This document shows, piece by piece, positions 1 through 6,798 of a DNA stretch of 64,000 nucleotides (its first letter is position 1; the number at the start of each line of letters is the position of its first letter). The notes beneath the pieces were generated by a model. It was not told the origin of the DNA. It worked only from the letters and a program-made list of their open reading frames with translations, and made no database searches. Source of the DNA: Deinococcus sp. KSM4-11 (GTDB taxonomy: Bacteria; Deinococcota; Deinococci; Deinococcales; Deinococcaceae). Location: assembly GCF_004801415.1 (NCBI RefSeq), contig NZ_SSNX01000007.1, forward strand, positions 174,388 through 238,387, in the 5' to 3' direction. The translations under genes and the position numbers were made by a program.

Positions 1-1
1 C

Positions 2-1516
2 ACCGCGACCCCCTCCAGCGCTCAGCTTGCCGCCGCCTTCGAGGCCGAGGCGAGGCGCCTGCACCGCGAGTTCCGGACGCCCGGCGTGAGCCTGGCCCTG
101 CTGCTCCCCGGCGGCGACTACTTCGTCAATCTGGGCGTGGCCAGTCTGGAGACGAACCAGCCCGTCACCGAGGACACCATCTTCCAGATCGGCAGCACCA
201 CCAAGACCCTGACCTCGCTCGTGTGCTCGACCCTGGTGGCCGAGGGCAAGCTCGACCTGGATGGACGCGTGCGCGAGTACCTGCCCGATTTCAAGCTCCG
301 GGACGAGCACGCGGCCGAGCACGCCACGGTGCGTGATCTGCTGACCCACCAGGGCGGCTGGCTGGGCGACCTCTTCGAGGACACCGGCGACGGCGACGAC
401 GCGCTGGCGCGCGGGCTCGACAAGCTGGCCGACTCCCCGCAGATGGTGCCGCTGCGGGGGCACTGGAGCTACAACAACGCGGGCTTCTTCGTCGCCGGGC
501 GGATCATCGAGGTGCTCACCGGACAGACGTGGGAGCAGACCGTGACCGAGCGCGTCTTCACGCCGCTGGGCATGGACCACAGCTTCTTCTTCGCCAACCA
601 GATCATGACGTGGCGCTTCGCCGTCGGCTACAACAAGATCGGCGAGGAGTTCAAGCCGCAGCGCCCGTGGATGATGATGCGCTCGGCGGCCCCGGCGGGC
701 AGCACGTGCTCCTCGACCGCCGTCGACATGGCGAAATACGCCCACTACATCATGGAGGGCACCATGAACCCGCGGCCCGCGCCGGACGTCAAGGCCGAGG
801 GAGGTAAGGCGGATCAGGACGCCGCGCCGGCCGAGGCGGCGCCGCCCACAGCCCCCGCCGCGCCGATCCTGGCATCCGTGGATCGCCACAGCCTGTGGGC
901 CACGCGCATCCCCATCGGCAACGCCTTCAACGGCTTTCCCGGCGAGCGAGGGCAGATGGGCCAGAGCTGGTTCGTGGACGACTACGGCCATACCACGATC
1001 CTGAGCCACGGAGGCACGACGGTAGGCCACCAGTCGGACTTCTGGGTGTCGCCGGACCGGCAGGTGGGCTTCATCTCGCTGACCAACGGCAGCAACGGCC
1101 ACGCCCTGAACCGCCAGCTCAGCGAGTGGGTCAAGCGCGAGGTGCTGGGCCTCATGGCCCCCGAGCTCGGCTCGCACGAGCACGACGAGGCTGGCCTGGC
1201 CGACTTCACAGGCGTGTACGACGTGGTCGGCCAGACCTACACGCTGGAGGTCAGTGCGCAGAATGGAGCGCTGGTCGTCCGCATGCCGGATCCGGCCTCG
1301 GGCGGCACCCTCGACCTGGGCCTGACCTTCATCGAACCCGAGCGGGCCGTGATCGCGGACGGGAATTATGCCGGTCTGGGCGTCGAGTTCCTGCGGAATG
1401 GCAGCGGCGCCGTGGACTTCATGCGCTTCGGCGGGCGTATCTACCCACGTCAGGTGCAGGCGCAGGCCACACCCGACAGCGCCCAGCCCACCCCCGAGGT
1501 CGTGTCACAGGTATGA
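2..1516 (+). CDS. Serine beta-lactamase-fold hydrolase (class C / esterase type), 5' partial
   Basis: The reading frame is open from the first bases of the window, so the true start lies upstream. It has the signatures of the beta-lactamase / penicillin-binding-protein-like family (Pfam Beta-lactamase): the nucleophile motif STTK in IGSTTKTL, the second motif YNN in WSYNNAGF, and HGG in the position of the KTG/HxG motif. Members include esterases, D-aminopeptidases and peptidoglycan-related hydrolases; true antibiotic resistance is unlikely to be predictable from this. An Ala/Pro-rich insert sits near the middle (around 800-865) and the C-terminal part is a small beta-rich domain. It lies 124 bp before a D-aminoacylase on the same strand, which suggests a peptide or D-amino-acid role. 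Exact substrate unknown. Confidence 0.85.
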   Translation, partial: TATPSSAQLAAAFEAEARRLHREFRTPGVSLALLLPGGDYFVNLGVASLETNQPVTEDTIFQIGSTTKTLTSLVCSTLVAEGKLDLDGRVREYLPDFKLRDEHAAEHATVRDLLTHQGGWLGDLFEDTGDGDDALARGLDKLADSPQMVPLRGHWSYNNAGFFVAGRIIEVLTGQTWEQTVTERVFTPLGMDHSFFFANQIMTWRFAVGYNKIGEEFKPQRPWMMMRSAAPAGSTCSSTAVDMAKYAHYIMEGTMNPRPAPDVKAEGGKADQDAAPAEAAPPTAPAAPILASVDRHSLWATRIPIGNAFNGFPGERGQMGQSWFVDDYGHTTILSHGGTTVGHQSDFWVSPDRQVGFISLTNGSNGHALNRQLSEWVKREVLGLMAPELGSHEHDEAGLADFTGVYDVVGQTYTLEVSAQNGALVVRMPDPASGGTLDLGLTFIEPERAVIADGNYAGLGVEFLRNGSGAVDFMRFGGRIYPRQVQAQATPDSAQPTPEVVSQV

Positions 1517-1640
1517 GACCCACTTCAGGTGAGTCGCAGACGAACCCGAGTGAAGCGAGAAGAAGTCACATGTTGGACTGGAGCGGTGGAAAGCCATCCC
1601 GATCTGTCCACGGGATGGCTTGGAATCGCGGAAGGCCAGC

Positions 1641-3314
1641 ATGAACCGGGTGTGGATCACCGGGGGCACAGTGATCGACGGCAGCAGCGCTCCCGGTCGG
1701 CGGGCCGACGTGCTGATCGAGGGCGACCGGATCGCCCGCATCGCGGAATCCGGCGGCCCCGTGCCCGATGGGGCGGAGGTCGTGGACGCTGCCGGGATGG
1801 CCGTGGCCCCTGGCTTCATCGACGTGATGAGCCACTCGGTCTCGACCCTGCTGCACGATGGCCTGAGCGTGGGGAAGGTCACGCAGGGGGTGAGCACCGA
1901 GATCATGGGGGAGGGCTGGACGCCTGCCCCGGCGGTGCCCGGCCAGCCCCACGGCTTTCCCGTCCACGGCCTGCCCGGCGAGGACGAGGGATGGGCCCAG
2001 CGCTCGAAGGGCTGGACGCGCTTCGGCGACTGGCTGTCCGCCCAGGAGACCGTCGGCGCCGCGGTGAACTTCGGCTCGTTCATCGGTGGGGCGACGGTGC
2101 GCGAGTACGCGCGCGGCTACGCCGAGGGGGAGAGCAGCCCGGAGCAGCTGGCCGAGATGCGCCGGGTGGTGCGCGAGGCGATGGAGGACGGCGCCTACGG
2201 TCTGGCCACCGCGCTGATCTACCCGCCCGGCAGCTACGCGGACACGGATGAACTGGTGGCGCTGTGCGAGGAGGTCGCGGCGTACGGCGGCATCTACATC
2301 ACGCACATGCGCTCGGAAGGGGAGGCGATCCTGGACGGGCTGGAGGAGGCGCTGGAGATCACCGCCCGATCCGGCGCCCGGCTGCACGTGTACCACCTCA
2401 AGGCCGCCGGACGCCCGGCGTGGCCGAAGATGCAGCAGGTGATCGACCGGGTGAACGCCGAACGGGCGGCGGGCCGTGACATCCACGCCGACCTGTACCT
2501 GTACACCGCCGGGGGCACCGGCCTGTCGTCGGTCACGCCGCCCTGGGCCAGCGAGGGCAACCGGCTGGTCGAGCGGCTGCGCGACCCTGGCGAGCGCGCG
2601 AAGATCCGGGCGGCCATCCTCGACCCGGACGGCACGTGGGAACCGCTCGGCAACCTGGCGGGGCCGCAGGGAGTGATGCCCGTCGGCCTGAGACGCCCGG
2701 AGAACCGCCCTTACAAGGGGCTCTCGCTGGCGCAGATCGCTGAGCAGCGCGGCCAGCACTGGATCGACGCGGCCCTTGATCTGCTGGAGACCGAGCAGAA
2801 CCGGGTGGGCAGCCTGTACCACCTGATGTCCGAGGACAACATCGAGCTCCAGCTGCGCCAGCCGTGGGTGATGCTGGGATCGGACGCCGCCGGCTCCGAT
2901 CCCACGCAGCTTTCCGAGGACGAGTTGGGCGGCCATCCCCGGTCGTTCGGGAACTTCACCCGCCTGCTGGCCGTGTATGTCCGCGAGCGCGGCGTGCTGA
3001 GCCTGGAGGAAGCGGTACACCGCATGACCGGCCTGCCCGCCGAGCATTTCCGCCTGGAGGGGCGCGGCCTGCTGAGGGAAGGCCACTTTGCCGACGTAGT
3101 GATCTTCGATCCCCAGACCGTGCGCGACCGGGCGACGTATGCCCACGCCGAACAGCTCTCGGAGGGCGTGCGCGACCTGTGGGTCAACGGCGTGCGCGTG
3201 CTCGTGGGCGGCACGCACACGCGGGCGCTGCCGGGCCGCCGCCTGTACGGGCCGGGCGCCGCGCCGCAGCCACAAGCCGCGACGCCGGCCGCTGGTGCCG
3301 CCCAGGTGGGTTAG
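1641..3314 (+). CDS. N-acyl-D-amino-acid deacylase (D-aminoacylase), amidohydrolase family
   Basis: The 557-residue product is a metal-dependent amidohydrolase of the D-aminoacylase / dihydroorotase-like group, expected to hydrolyse N-acyl-D-amino acids to the free D-amino acid. It starts with a small beta domain (VWITGGTVIDG...ADVLIEGDRI) and then has APGFIDVMSHS at the first metal site, ITHMRSEG and HVYHLKA as further histidine sites, and MLGSDAAGS near the C-terminus as the catalytic-Asp strand. The first site reads MSHS rather than the usual HTH, as in a divergent subgroup. ATG at 1641 was chosen over an in-frame TTG at 1620 because GGAAGG lies just upstream. The regulator that follows begins 9 bp after the stop. 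Confidence 0.88.
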   Translation: MNRVWITGGTVIDGSSAPGRRADVLIEGDRIARIAESGGPVPDGAEVVDAAGMAVAPGFIDVMSHSVSTLLHDGLSVGKVTQGVSTEIMGEGWTPAPAVPGQPHGFPVHGLPGEDEGWAQRSKGWTRFGDWLSAQETVGAAVNFGSFIGGATVREYARGYAEGESSPEQLAEMRRVVREAMEDGAYGLATALIYPPGSYADTDELVALCEEVAAYGGIYITHMRSEGEAILDGLEEALEITARSGARLHVYHLKAAGRPAWPKMQQVIDRVNAERAAGRDIHADLYLYTAGGTGLSSVTPPWASEGNRLVERLRDPGERAKIRAAILDPDGTWEPLGNLAGPQGVMPVGLRRPENRPYKGLSLAQIAEQRGQHWIDAALDLLETEQNRVGSLYHLMSEDNIELQLRQPWVMLGSDAAGSDPTQLSEDELGGHPRSFGNFTRLLAVYVRERGVLSLEEAVHRMTGLPAEHFRLEGRGLLREGHFADVVIFDPQTVRDRATYAHAEQLSEGVRDLWVNGVRVLVGGTHTRALPGRRLYGPGAAPQPQAATPAAGAAQVG

Positions 3315-3317
3315 GGT
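3312..3317 (+). promoter_or_regulatory. Leaderless -10 element (TAGGGT) for the RpiR regulator
   Basis: TAGGGT lies 6 bases before the GTG start at 3324, the spacing seen for leaderless Deinococcus genes. Its first three bases are the TAG stop codon of the D-aminoacylase gene. Confidence 0.5.
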
Positions 3318-3323
3318 GGGCCG

Positions 3324-4157
3324 GTGACGTCCGCTCCGCCCGCCACCGCCGCCGACCTGCTGCGCGCCGGCCTGGACAGCTTTGGGCCGCGCGACCGGCA
3401 GATCGCCCGCCACTTCATCGACCACCTGGAGGAACTGCCCTTCCTGAGCGCCGGGGAGATCGCCGAGGCCCTGGGAGTGAGCGGCGCGGCGATCACGCGC
3501 TTCAGCCAGCGCGTGGGCTTCGAGGGCTACCCGCACCTGCAGCGTTCGGTTCGCCAGGAACTGCGCGCCACCCTGGGCCTCAAGCAGCCGGGACGGCAGG
3601 ACGCGGTGGTCGCCCGCTACTGGGCCAGCGAACGCGCCAACCTCGACAGCATGGAGGCCATTCCGGAGGATCAGCTGCTGGCCATCGCCCACGCCATTGC
3701 CGCCGCGCGGCAGGTGTGGTTGCTGGGCGCGCGGTCGTCGCACGGCCTGGCCCTCACCGCCGAGTACATGCTGTCCTCGTTCCGGCCCCGCGTGCAGGCC
3801 TACAGCGCCGACCTGCTGTGCAGCCGCCCCGAGCACCTCTTGGAGATGACCGAGGAGGACGCCGTGCTCGTGTACACGGTGCGGCGCTACAGCCGCGCGA
3901 CCACGCGGGTGACGACTGCCCTGCGGGAACGCGGCGTGCAGGTGCTGCTGATCACGGATCAGGGGGCCTCGCCCCTGGGCCGGCTCGCCCACCACAGCAT
4001 CCGCCTGCCCACCCAGGGGTCGGAGGTGATCGCCTCGCTGGCGCCCTTCCTGAGCATCACGTCCCTGATCGCCTCGCTGGTCGCCCGCGCGATGGGCGGA
4101 GGCCAACTGGAAGCTGCCGAACGCCTGAAAGCAGAGTTCGGCGTGTACGAATACTGA
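3324..4157 (+). CDS. MurR/RpiR family transcriptional regulator (HTH + SIS)
   Basis: The product is 277 residues. Residues 1-80 form the RpiR helix-turn-helix (LSAGEIAEALGVSGAAITRFSQRVGF...) and roughly 115-255 form a SIS sugar-isomerase domain with the start WLLGARSSHGLAL. The family senses phosphorylated sugars, including N-acetylmuramic acid 6-phosphate in MurR, and represses adjacent catabolic genes. Its position directly after a beta-lactamase-fold hydrolase and a D-aminoacylase suggests it controls a murein-fragment or N-acyl amino-acid module; that link is inferred. GTG start, with a -10 element 6 bases upstream and no Shine-Dalgarno, so it is probably transcribed separately as a leaderless mRNA as well as by read-through. 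Confidence 0.9.
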   Translation: MTSAPPATAADLLRAGLDSFGPRDRQIARHFIDHLEELPFLSAGEIAEALGVSGAAITRFSQRVGFEGYPHLQRSVRQELRATLGLKQPGRQDAVVARYWASERANLDSMEAIPEDQLLAIAHAIAAARQVWLLGARSSHGLALTAEYMLSSFRPRVQAYSADLLCSRPEHLLEMTEEDAVLVYTVRRYSRATTRVTTALRERGVQVLLITDQGASPLGRLAHHSIRLPTQGSEVIASLAPFLSITSLIASLVARAMGGGQLEAAERLKAEFGVYEY

Positions 4158-4280
4158 AGCTGGCGGCCGGTGGCGAGGGCCGCGTTCGGCACCCGCAGGA
4201 AACAGGGGATGGTGCCGCCGGTTCGAAGCTTTCGCCTGCGTGTCCGTAAACCGGCACCCAGGACTGCCCCAATGAACAAC

Positions 4281-4298
4281 CCCGCCGGTGAAGGCGGG
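4281..4298 (-). terminator. Hairpin CCCGCC-6-GGCGGG, probable former tRNA terminator
   Basis: A 6-bp GC-rich inverted repeat with a 6-base loop lies 7 bases beyond the tRNA-like 3' end at 4306. This is the same arrangement as the hairpin after the intact tRNA-Ala at 27453-27477, although there is no good T tract. Confidence 0.4.
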
Positions 4299-4305
4299 TG
4301 TTCGG

Positions 4306-4329
4306 TGGTGGAGTCAAGCGGGAACGAAC
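4306..4329 (-). pseudogene. tRNA-Ala 3'-end remnant (T-loop to CCA)
   Basis: Read on the minus strand, these 24 bases match the T-loop, acceptor 3' strand and CCA of the intact tRNA-Ala at 27481-27556 with two differences, and they keep U70 of the alanine identity pair. Upstream (above 4330) the T-stem 5' strand is not complementary and no D-arm or anticodon arm is present, so this is a fragment and not a functional gene. It could be a decayed duplicate or a leftover attachment site. Confidence 0.5.
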
Positions 4330-4498
4330 AGCGGAGGCGCGGCTCGGCTTCCCGGTCTTCTGCGGTCTTGCCTCGAGTTCCACGGGAGCGGCATCCCTGC
4401 TGTGGGTGCGCGTAAACACATCTGTCGAGCAGAGGCTCTTGGAGCTTCTGGCACCGCGTGAAGGGGCAACCTGCCCCCGGCATCCACGCCGCTCCCAG

Positions 4499-6001
4499 TC
4501 AGCGCCCGGTGTTCGCCTTGGTCTTGCGGAATTTGGGCCACGCGCTGGCGGCCAGGCCGCGCGACACGCTGTAGAAGGCGTACAGGCTGCTGTCGTCGGT
4601 GCCCAGGTACAGCGTGCCGTCGGAAGCGATGGCCGGGGAGCTAAAGATGTGCGGGCGGTTGGGGAAGGCGTGCTCCCACTTCACGCTGCCGTCGGCGTTC
4701 ACGGCCAGCAGCTTGACCGCCTCGGTGGTGTAGTTGGCGTCGGTGGCCACGTACACCGTGCCCTCGGAGCCGATGGCGGCCGTGCTCTGGATCTCGCCGC
4801 CGGCCGCGCGGCTCCAGCGGGCACTGCCGTCCGGATTGGTGGCCGTCAGGGTGCCGTCGGTCGAGCCGAAGTACACCGCGCCGTCTGCGCCCAGCACGGG
4901 CGACCCACTGAAGCTGCCACTGGCGGGCCTGAGCGTCCAGCGGGTCGTGCCGTCCGGGTTCAGGGCCAGCAGCGTGCTGCCATGCGACACGGCATAGATT
5001 TCGCCGCCCTGACCGATGGCCGGTGAACTGTTGATCAGGCCCGCGAAGTTCGCCGACGCCCAGGTCTGGTGCCCGGCCGGATCGAAGGCATACACTTGGC
5101 CATCCGCCGCGCCGATGTAGACGGTGCCGTCGGCCGCGCTGGCCGGCGAACTGTTCTGGATGCCCGTGGGCACGGGCATGTCCCAGCGGCGGCTTCCATC
5201 CGCATTGACCGCGTGCAGCACGCCGTCCTGCGTGGCGATATAGACGGTGCCGTCGCCGGCCAGCGCGGCCGAATTCCGGCCGAACGCGCCCCCGTAGGTC
5301 TCTGTGGCCCACTTCTCGGTTCCGGCCGCGCTGATGGCATACAGCTTCCTGTTTCCGGCGCCCACGTACACGGTGCCGTCCGGGCCGAGGGCCGGCGAGC
5401 TGAGCACCGCCCCGCCGACGTTCAGCGCCCACTGCTGGCGGCCCCCTGGAGTCACGGCATAGACCGCGCCGCCGCTCGACCCGATGTAGACGGTGCCGTC
5501 CGGAGCCACGGCGGGCGCGCCCTGCAGGTACCCGCTGCCCTTGAAGGCCCACTTCTGTGCGCCGTCCGCATGCACCGTCAGGCGGCCGAGTTCGTGCGCG
5601 GTATCGGTGCAGTCGGTGCCCGACACCACCCACACCGAGGCGCTGGCAGCGCTGAAGGCCGTCATGGTCAGCGTGAGGTGTCCAGGGGCGGCGTCGGCCT
5701 GCAGGGTCAGCGCCGGATCGCTGGTGCAGCCGGTCACGCTGGCGGGCGCACTGGTCACGCTCAGGGCCAGCGTCCCGCTGCGAAGAATGACGGCGCTTCC
5801 GTCGCCCAGGACGTTGAAGCGCTCGGCGTGGCCGTCGCTGATGCCCAGGGCCGAGGACGGCGTGGGTGTGGGCGTCGGCATTGGGGTGGGTATGGGCGTT
5901 GGGGTTGGGGTGGGGGCTGGTGTGCCGCCCCCACCGCAGGCGACCAGCGCGGCGGTCAGCAGGAGCAGCAGGGCAGAGGGTGTGCGGGAACGTCGGGTCA
6001 T
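4499..6001 (-). CDS. PQQ-type beta-propeller lipoprotein
   Basis: The 500-residue product begins with a lipoprotein signal peptide: basic MTRR, a leucine-rich core and the lipobox-like ALVAC. A Gly stretch and a Thr-Pro repeat linker (about residues 28-48) follow. The body has about eight repeats of the form APDGTVYIGSxxGxVYAV...W, the PQQ-binding-like / outer-membrane-protein-assembly propeller repeat (Pfam PQQ_2/PQQ_3). The protein is therefore probably anchored at the cell surface and extracellular. No PQQ-enzyme catalytic residues are evident, so it is more likely a binding or scaffold propeller than a dehydrogenase. ATG at 6001 was chosen because the signal peptide starts there and GGAG lies upstream. 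Confidence 0.85.
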   Translation of the reverse strand: MTRRSRTPSALLLLLTAALVACGGGGTPAPTPTPTPIPTPMPTPTPTPSSALGISDGHAERFNVLGDGSAVILRSGTLALSVTSAPASVTGCTSDPALTLQADAAPGHLTLTMTAFSAASASVWVVSGTDCTDTAHELGRLTVHADGAQKWAFKGSGYLQGAPAVAPDGTVYIGSSGGAVYAVTPGGRQQWALNVGGAVLSSPALGPDGTVYVGAGNRKLYAISAAGTEKWATETYGGAFGRNSAALAGDGTVYIATQDGVLHAVNADGSRRWDMPVPTGIQNSSPASAADGTVYIGAADGQVYAFDPAGHQTWASANFAGLINSSPAIGQGGEIYAVSHGSTLLALNPDGTTRWTLRPASGSFSGSPVLGADGAVYFGSTDGTLTATNPDGSARWSRAAGGEIQSTAAIGSEGTVYVATDANYTTEAVKLLAVNADGSVKWEHAFPNRPHIFSSPAIASDGTLYLGTDDSSLYAFYSVSRGLAASAWPKFRKTKANTGR

Positions 6002-6037
6002 GGCTATCACTCCTGGGTCGTCGAGGCGCGGCGGTCA

Positions 6038-6066
6038 GGGGCCCGTCCATGCGCTGGACGGGCCCC
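6038..6066 (-). terminator. 12-bp stem hairpin between two minus-strand genes
   Basis: GGGGCCCGTCCA, a 5-base loop and the exact complement form a strong hairpin just after the stop of the gene ending at 6076 and before the start at 6001. It would terminate or attenuate the upstream gene. No long T tract follows. Confidence 0.55.
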
Positions 6067-6075
6067 CTGGGGTTC

Positions 6076-6552
6076 CTACTGGCTGACGGTGACGCGCGTG
6101 GCGCGGATGGTCTGTCCGTCCCAGGCGTTCAGCACCTTGCCGTCCAGCGTACTGACCTGCCCGTGCGAGGTGCCCGCGAAGGTCGTGCCGTCGGAGCTGA
6201 GTGTCGCGGCGCCCATGATGGTCGCGTAGCCCACTTCCTTCTTCTGGGGGTCATGGGCGAGGCTGGTGAAGGTCACGGTCAGCTGGCCACCCTTGTCTGC
6301 CGTCCAGACGCCCAGGCTGACGGAGAGTGCCATCGTCTCGCTGTCCAGCTCGGTTTCGCTGAGGGTGCCGTCGGCGTGCAGCGAGATCATGACCGGGAAG
6401 GGGGCGGGGGCGTGGGGATCGGTGACCATCACCTTCCAGGTTCCTACCGCGCTGGGCGTGGCATTGCCCTGGGCGCGGGTCAGGCCCAGACCGGCGGCGG
6501 CGATCAGCGAGAGGCTCAGGGCGGCGGTGGTCAGGGTGCGTTTCGCGTTCAT
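6076..6552 (-). CDS. Small exported protein of unknown function
   Basis: The 158-residue product has a clear Sec signal peptide (MNAKRT then a hydrophobic Leu/Ala core, cleavage near TRAQG). The mature part looks beta-rich: GTWKVMVTDPHAPAPFPVMISLHADGTL, then WTADKGGQLTVTF and SSDGTTFAGTSHG. This pattern resembles small exported lipocalin-like or SnoaL-unrelated sandwich proteins, but no family could be named with confidence. GGAGG sits 6 bases before the ATG. It lies upstream of, and in the same direction as, the PQQ-propeller lipoprotein, separated by a hairpin. Confidence 0.75.
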   Translation of the reverse strand: MNAKRTLTTAALSLSLIAAAGLGLTRAQGNATPSAVGTWKVMVTDPHAPAPFPVMISLHADGTLSETELDSETMALSVSLGVWTADKGGQLTVTFTSLAHDPQKKEVGYATIMGAATLSSDGTTFAGTSHGQVSTLDGKVLNAWDGQTIRATRVTVSQ

Positions 6553-6672
6553 GTCGTCCTCCAGGGTTCAGGCGTCACGAACTCCCCCCGCGCCCGTCTT
6601 TGACGGCCAGCGCGGCATTTCCGGGTGTTCGTTCTGCCTTGGATCCACAGTACGGACGGACACGAAAACGCA

Positions 6673-6692
6673 CATCGGTGAAATCACGCAGG
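6673..6692. promoter_or_regulatory. Shared element A: CATC-N-GTGAAATCACG-N-RGG
   Basis: This 20-bp element contains GTGA-AA-TCAC, an inverted repeat with a 2-base centre. An almost identical copy lies at 10484-10503. Both lie between a minus-strand exported-protein gene and a plus-strand gene for a large ATPase transcription factor, about 120-140 bp before the regulator. It is a candidate operator. Confidence 0.4.
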
Positions 6693-6730
6693 CCCCCGCC
6701 GGGCCATCATGTAGTCGGTGGAGCGCTGCC

Positions 6731-6745
6731 CCACACGCCGTGTGG
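6731..6745. promoter_or_regulatory. Inverted repeat CCACAC-GCC-GTGTGG upstream of the LuxR-type ATPase gene
   Basis: Perfect 6-bp arms with a 3-base centre lie 33-47 bases before the predicted transcription start near 6778, overlapping the -35 position. It is a candidate binding site for an activator or for the regulator itself. Confidence 0.35.
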
Positions 6746-6765
6746 CCAGACGTTGTCCTGCGGCC

Positions 6766-6771
6766 TACACT
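6766..6771 (+). promoter_or_regulatory. Leaderless-type -10 element (TACACT) before a 6-codon ORF
   Basis: TACACT is followed after 6 bases by an ATG at 6778. That ATG opens a 6-codon ORF and not the regulator, whose GTG lies 17 bases further on. Confidence 0.45.
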
Positions 6772-6777
6772 GACGCC

Positions 6778-6798
6778 ATGCCCGGTGAAATCCAGTGA
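6778..6798 (+). CDS. Six-codon upstream ORF (MPGEIQ), candidate leader peptide
   Basis: ATG-CCC-GGT-GAA-ATC-CAG-TGA begins exactly at the leaderless position after the TACACT -10. Its TGA overlaps the GTG start of the LuxR-type regulator by 3 of 4 bases (GTGA). The geometry is that of translational coupling from a leaderless leader peptide. It is too short to prove by coding statistics and could be fortuitous. Confidence 0.3.
   Translation: MPGEIQ

Larger units (their letters stand above)
4158..4498. other. 341-bp gene-free stretch between convergent genes
   Basis: No ORF here has convincing codon use or homology. It holds a short inverted repeat (4281-4298) and, directly after it, a minus-strand sequence resembling the 3' end of tRNA-Ala (4306-4329). 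The rest, to 4498, contains nothing recognisable. Confidence 0.6.

Noticed and set aside
1566..4106. 846-codon open frame on the minus strand
   Set aside because: It is the antisense shadow of the D-aminoacylase and RpiR genes; composition is Arg/Gly/Gln-rich, with no domain or ribosome site.
5840..5935. GTGGGTG/GGGTTGG simple repeat as a tandem or G-quadruplex element
   Set aside because: It is the codon run for the Thr-Pro linker of the PQQ-propeller lipoprotein, so the composition is explained by the protein, though a quadruplex cannot be excluded.
6678..6688. CRP-like site (TGTGA...TCACA)
   Set aside because: The spacing is 2 bases instead of 6, and neither copy has both full arms, so a CRP site is not supported; it is listed as an unknown shared element.
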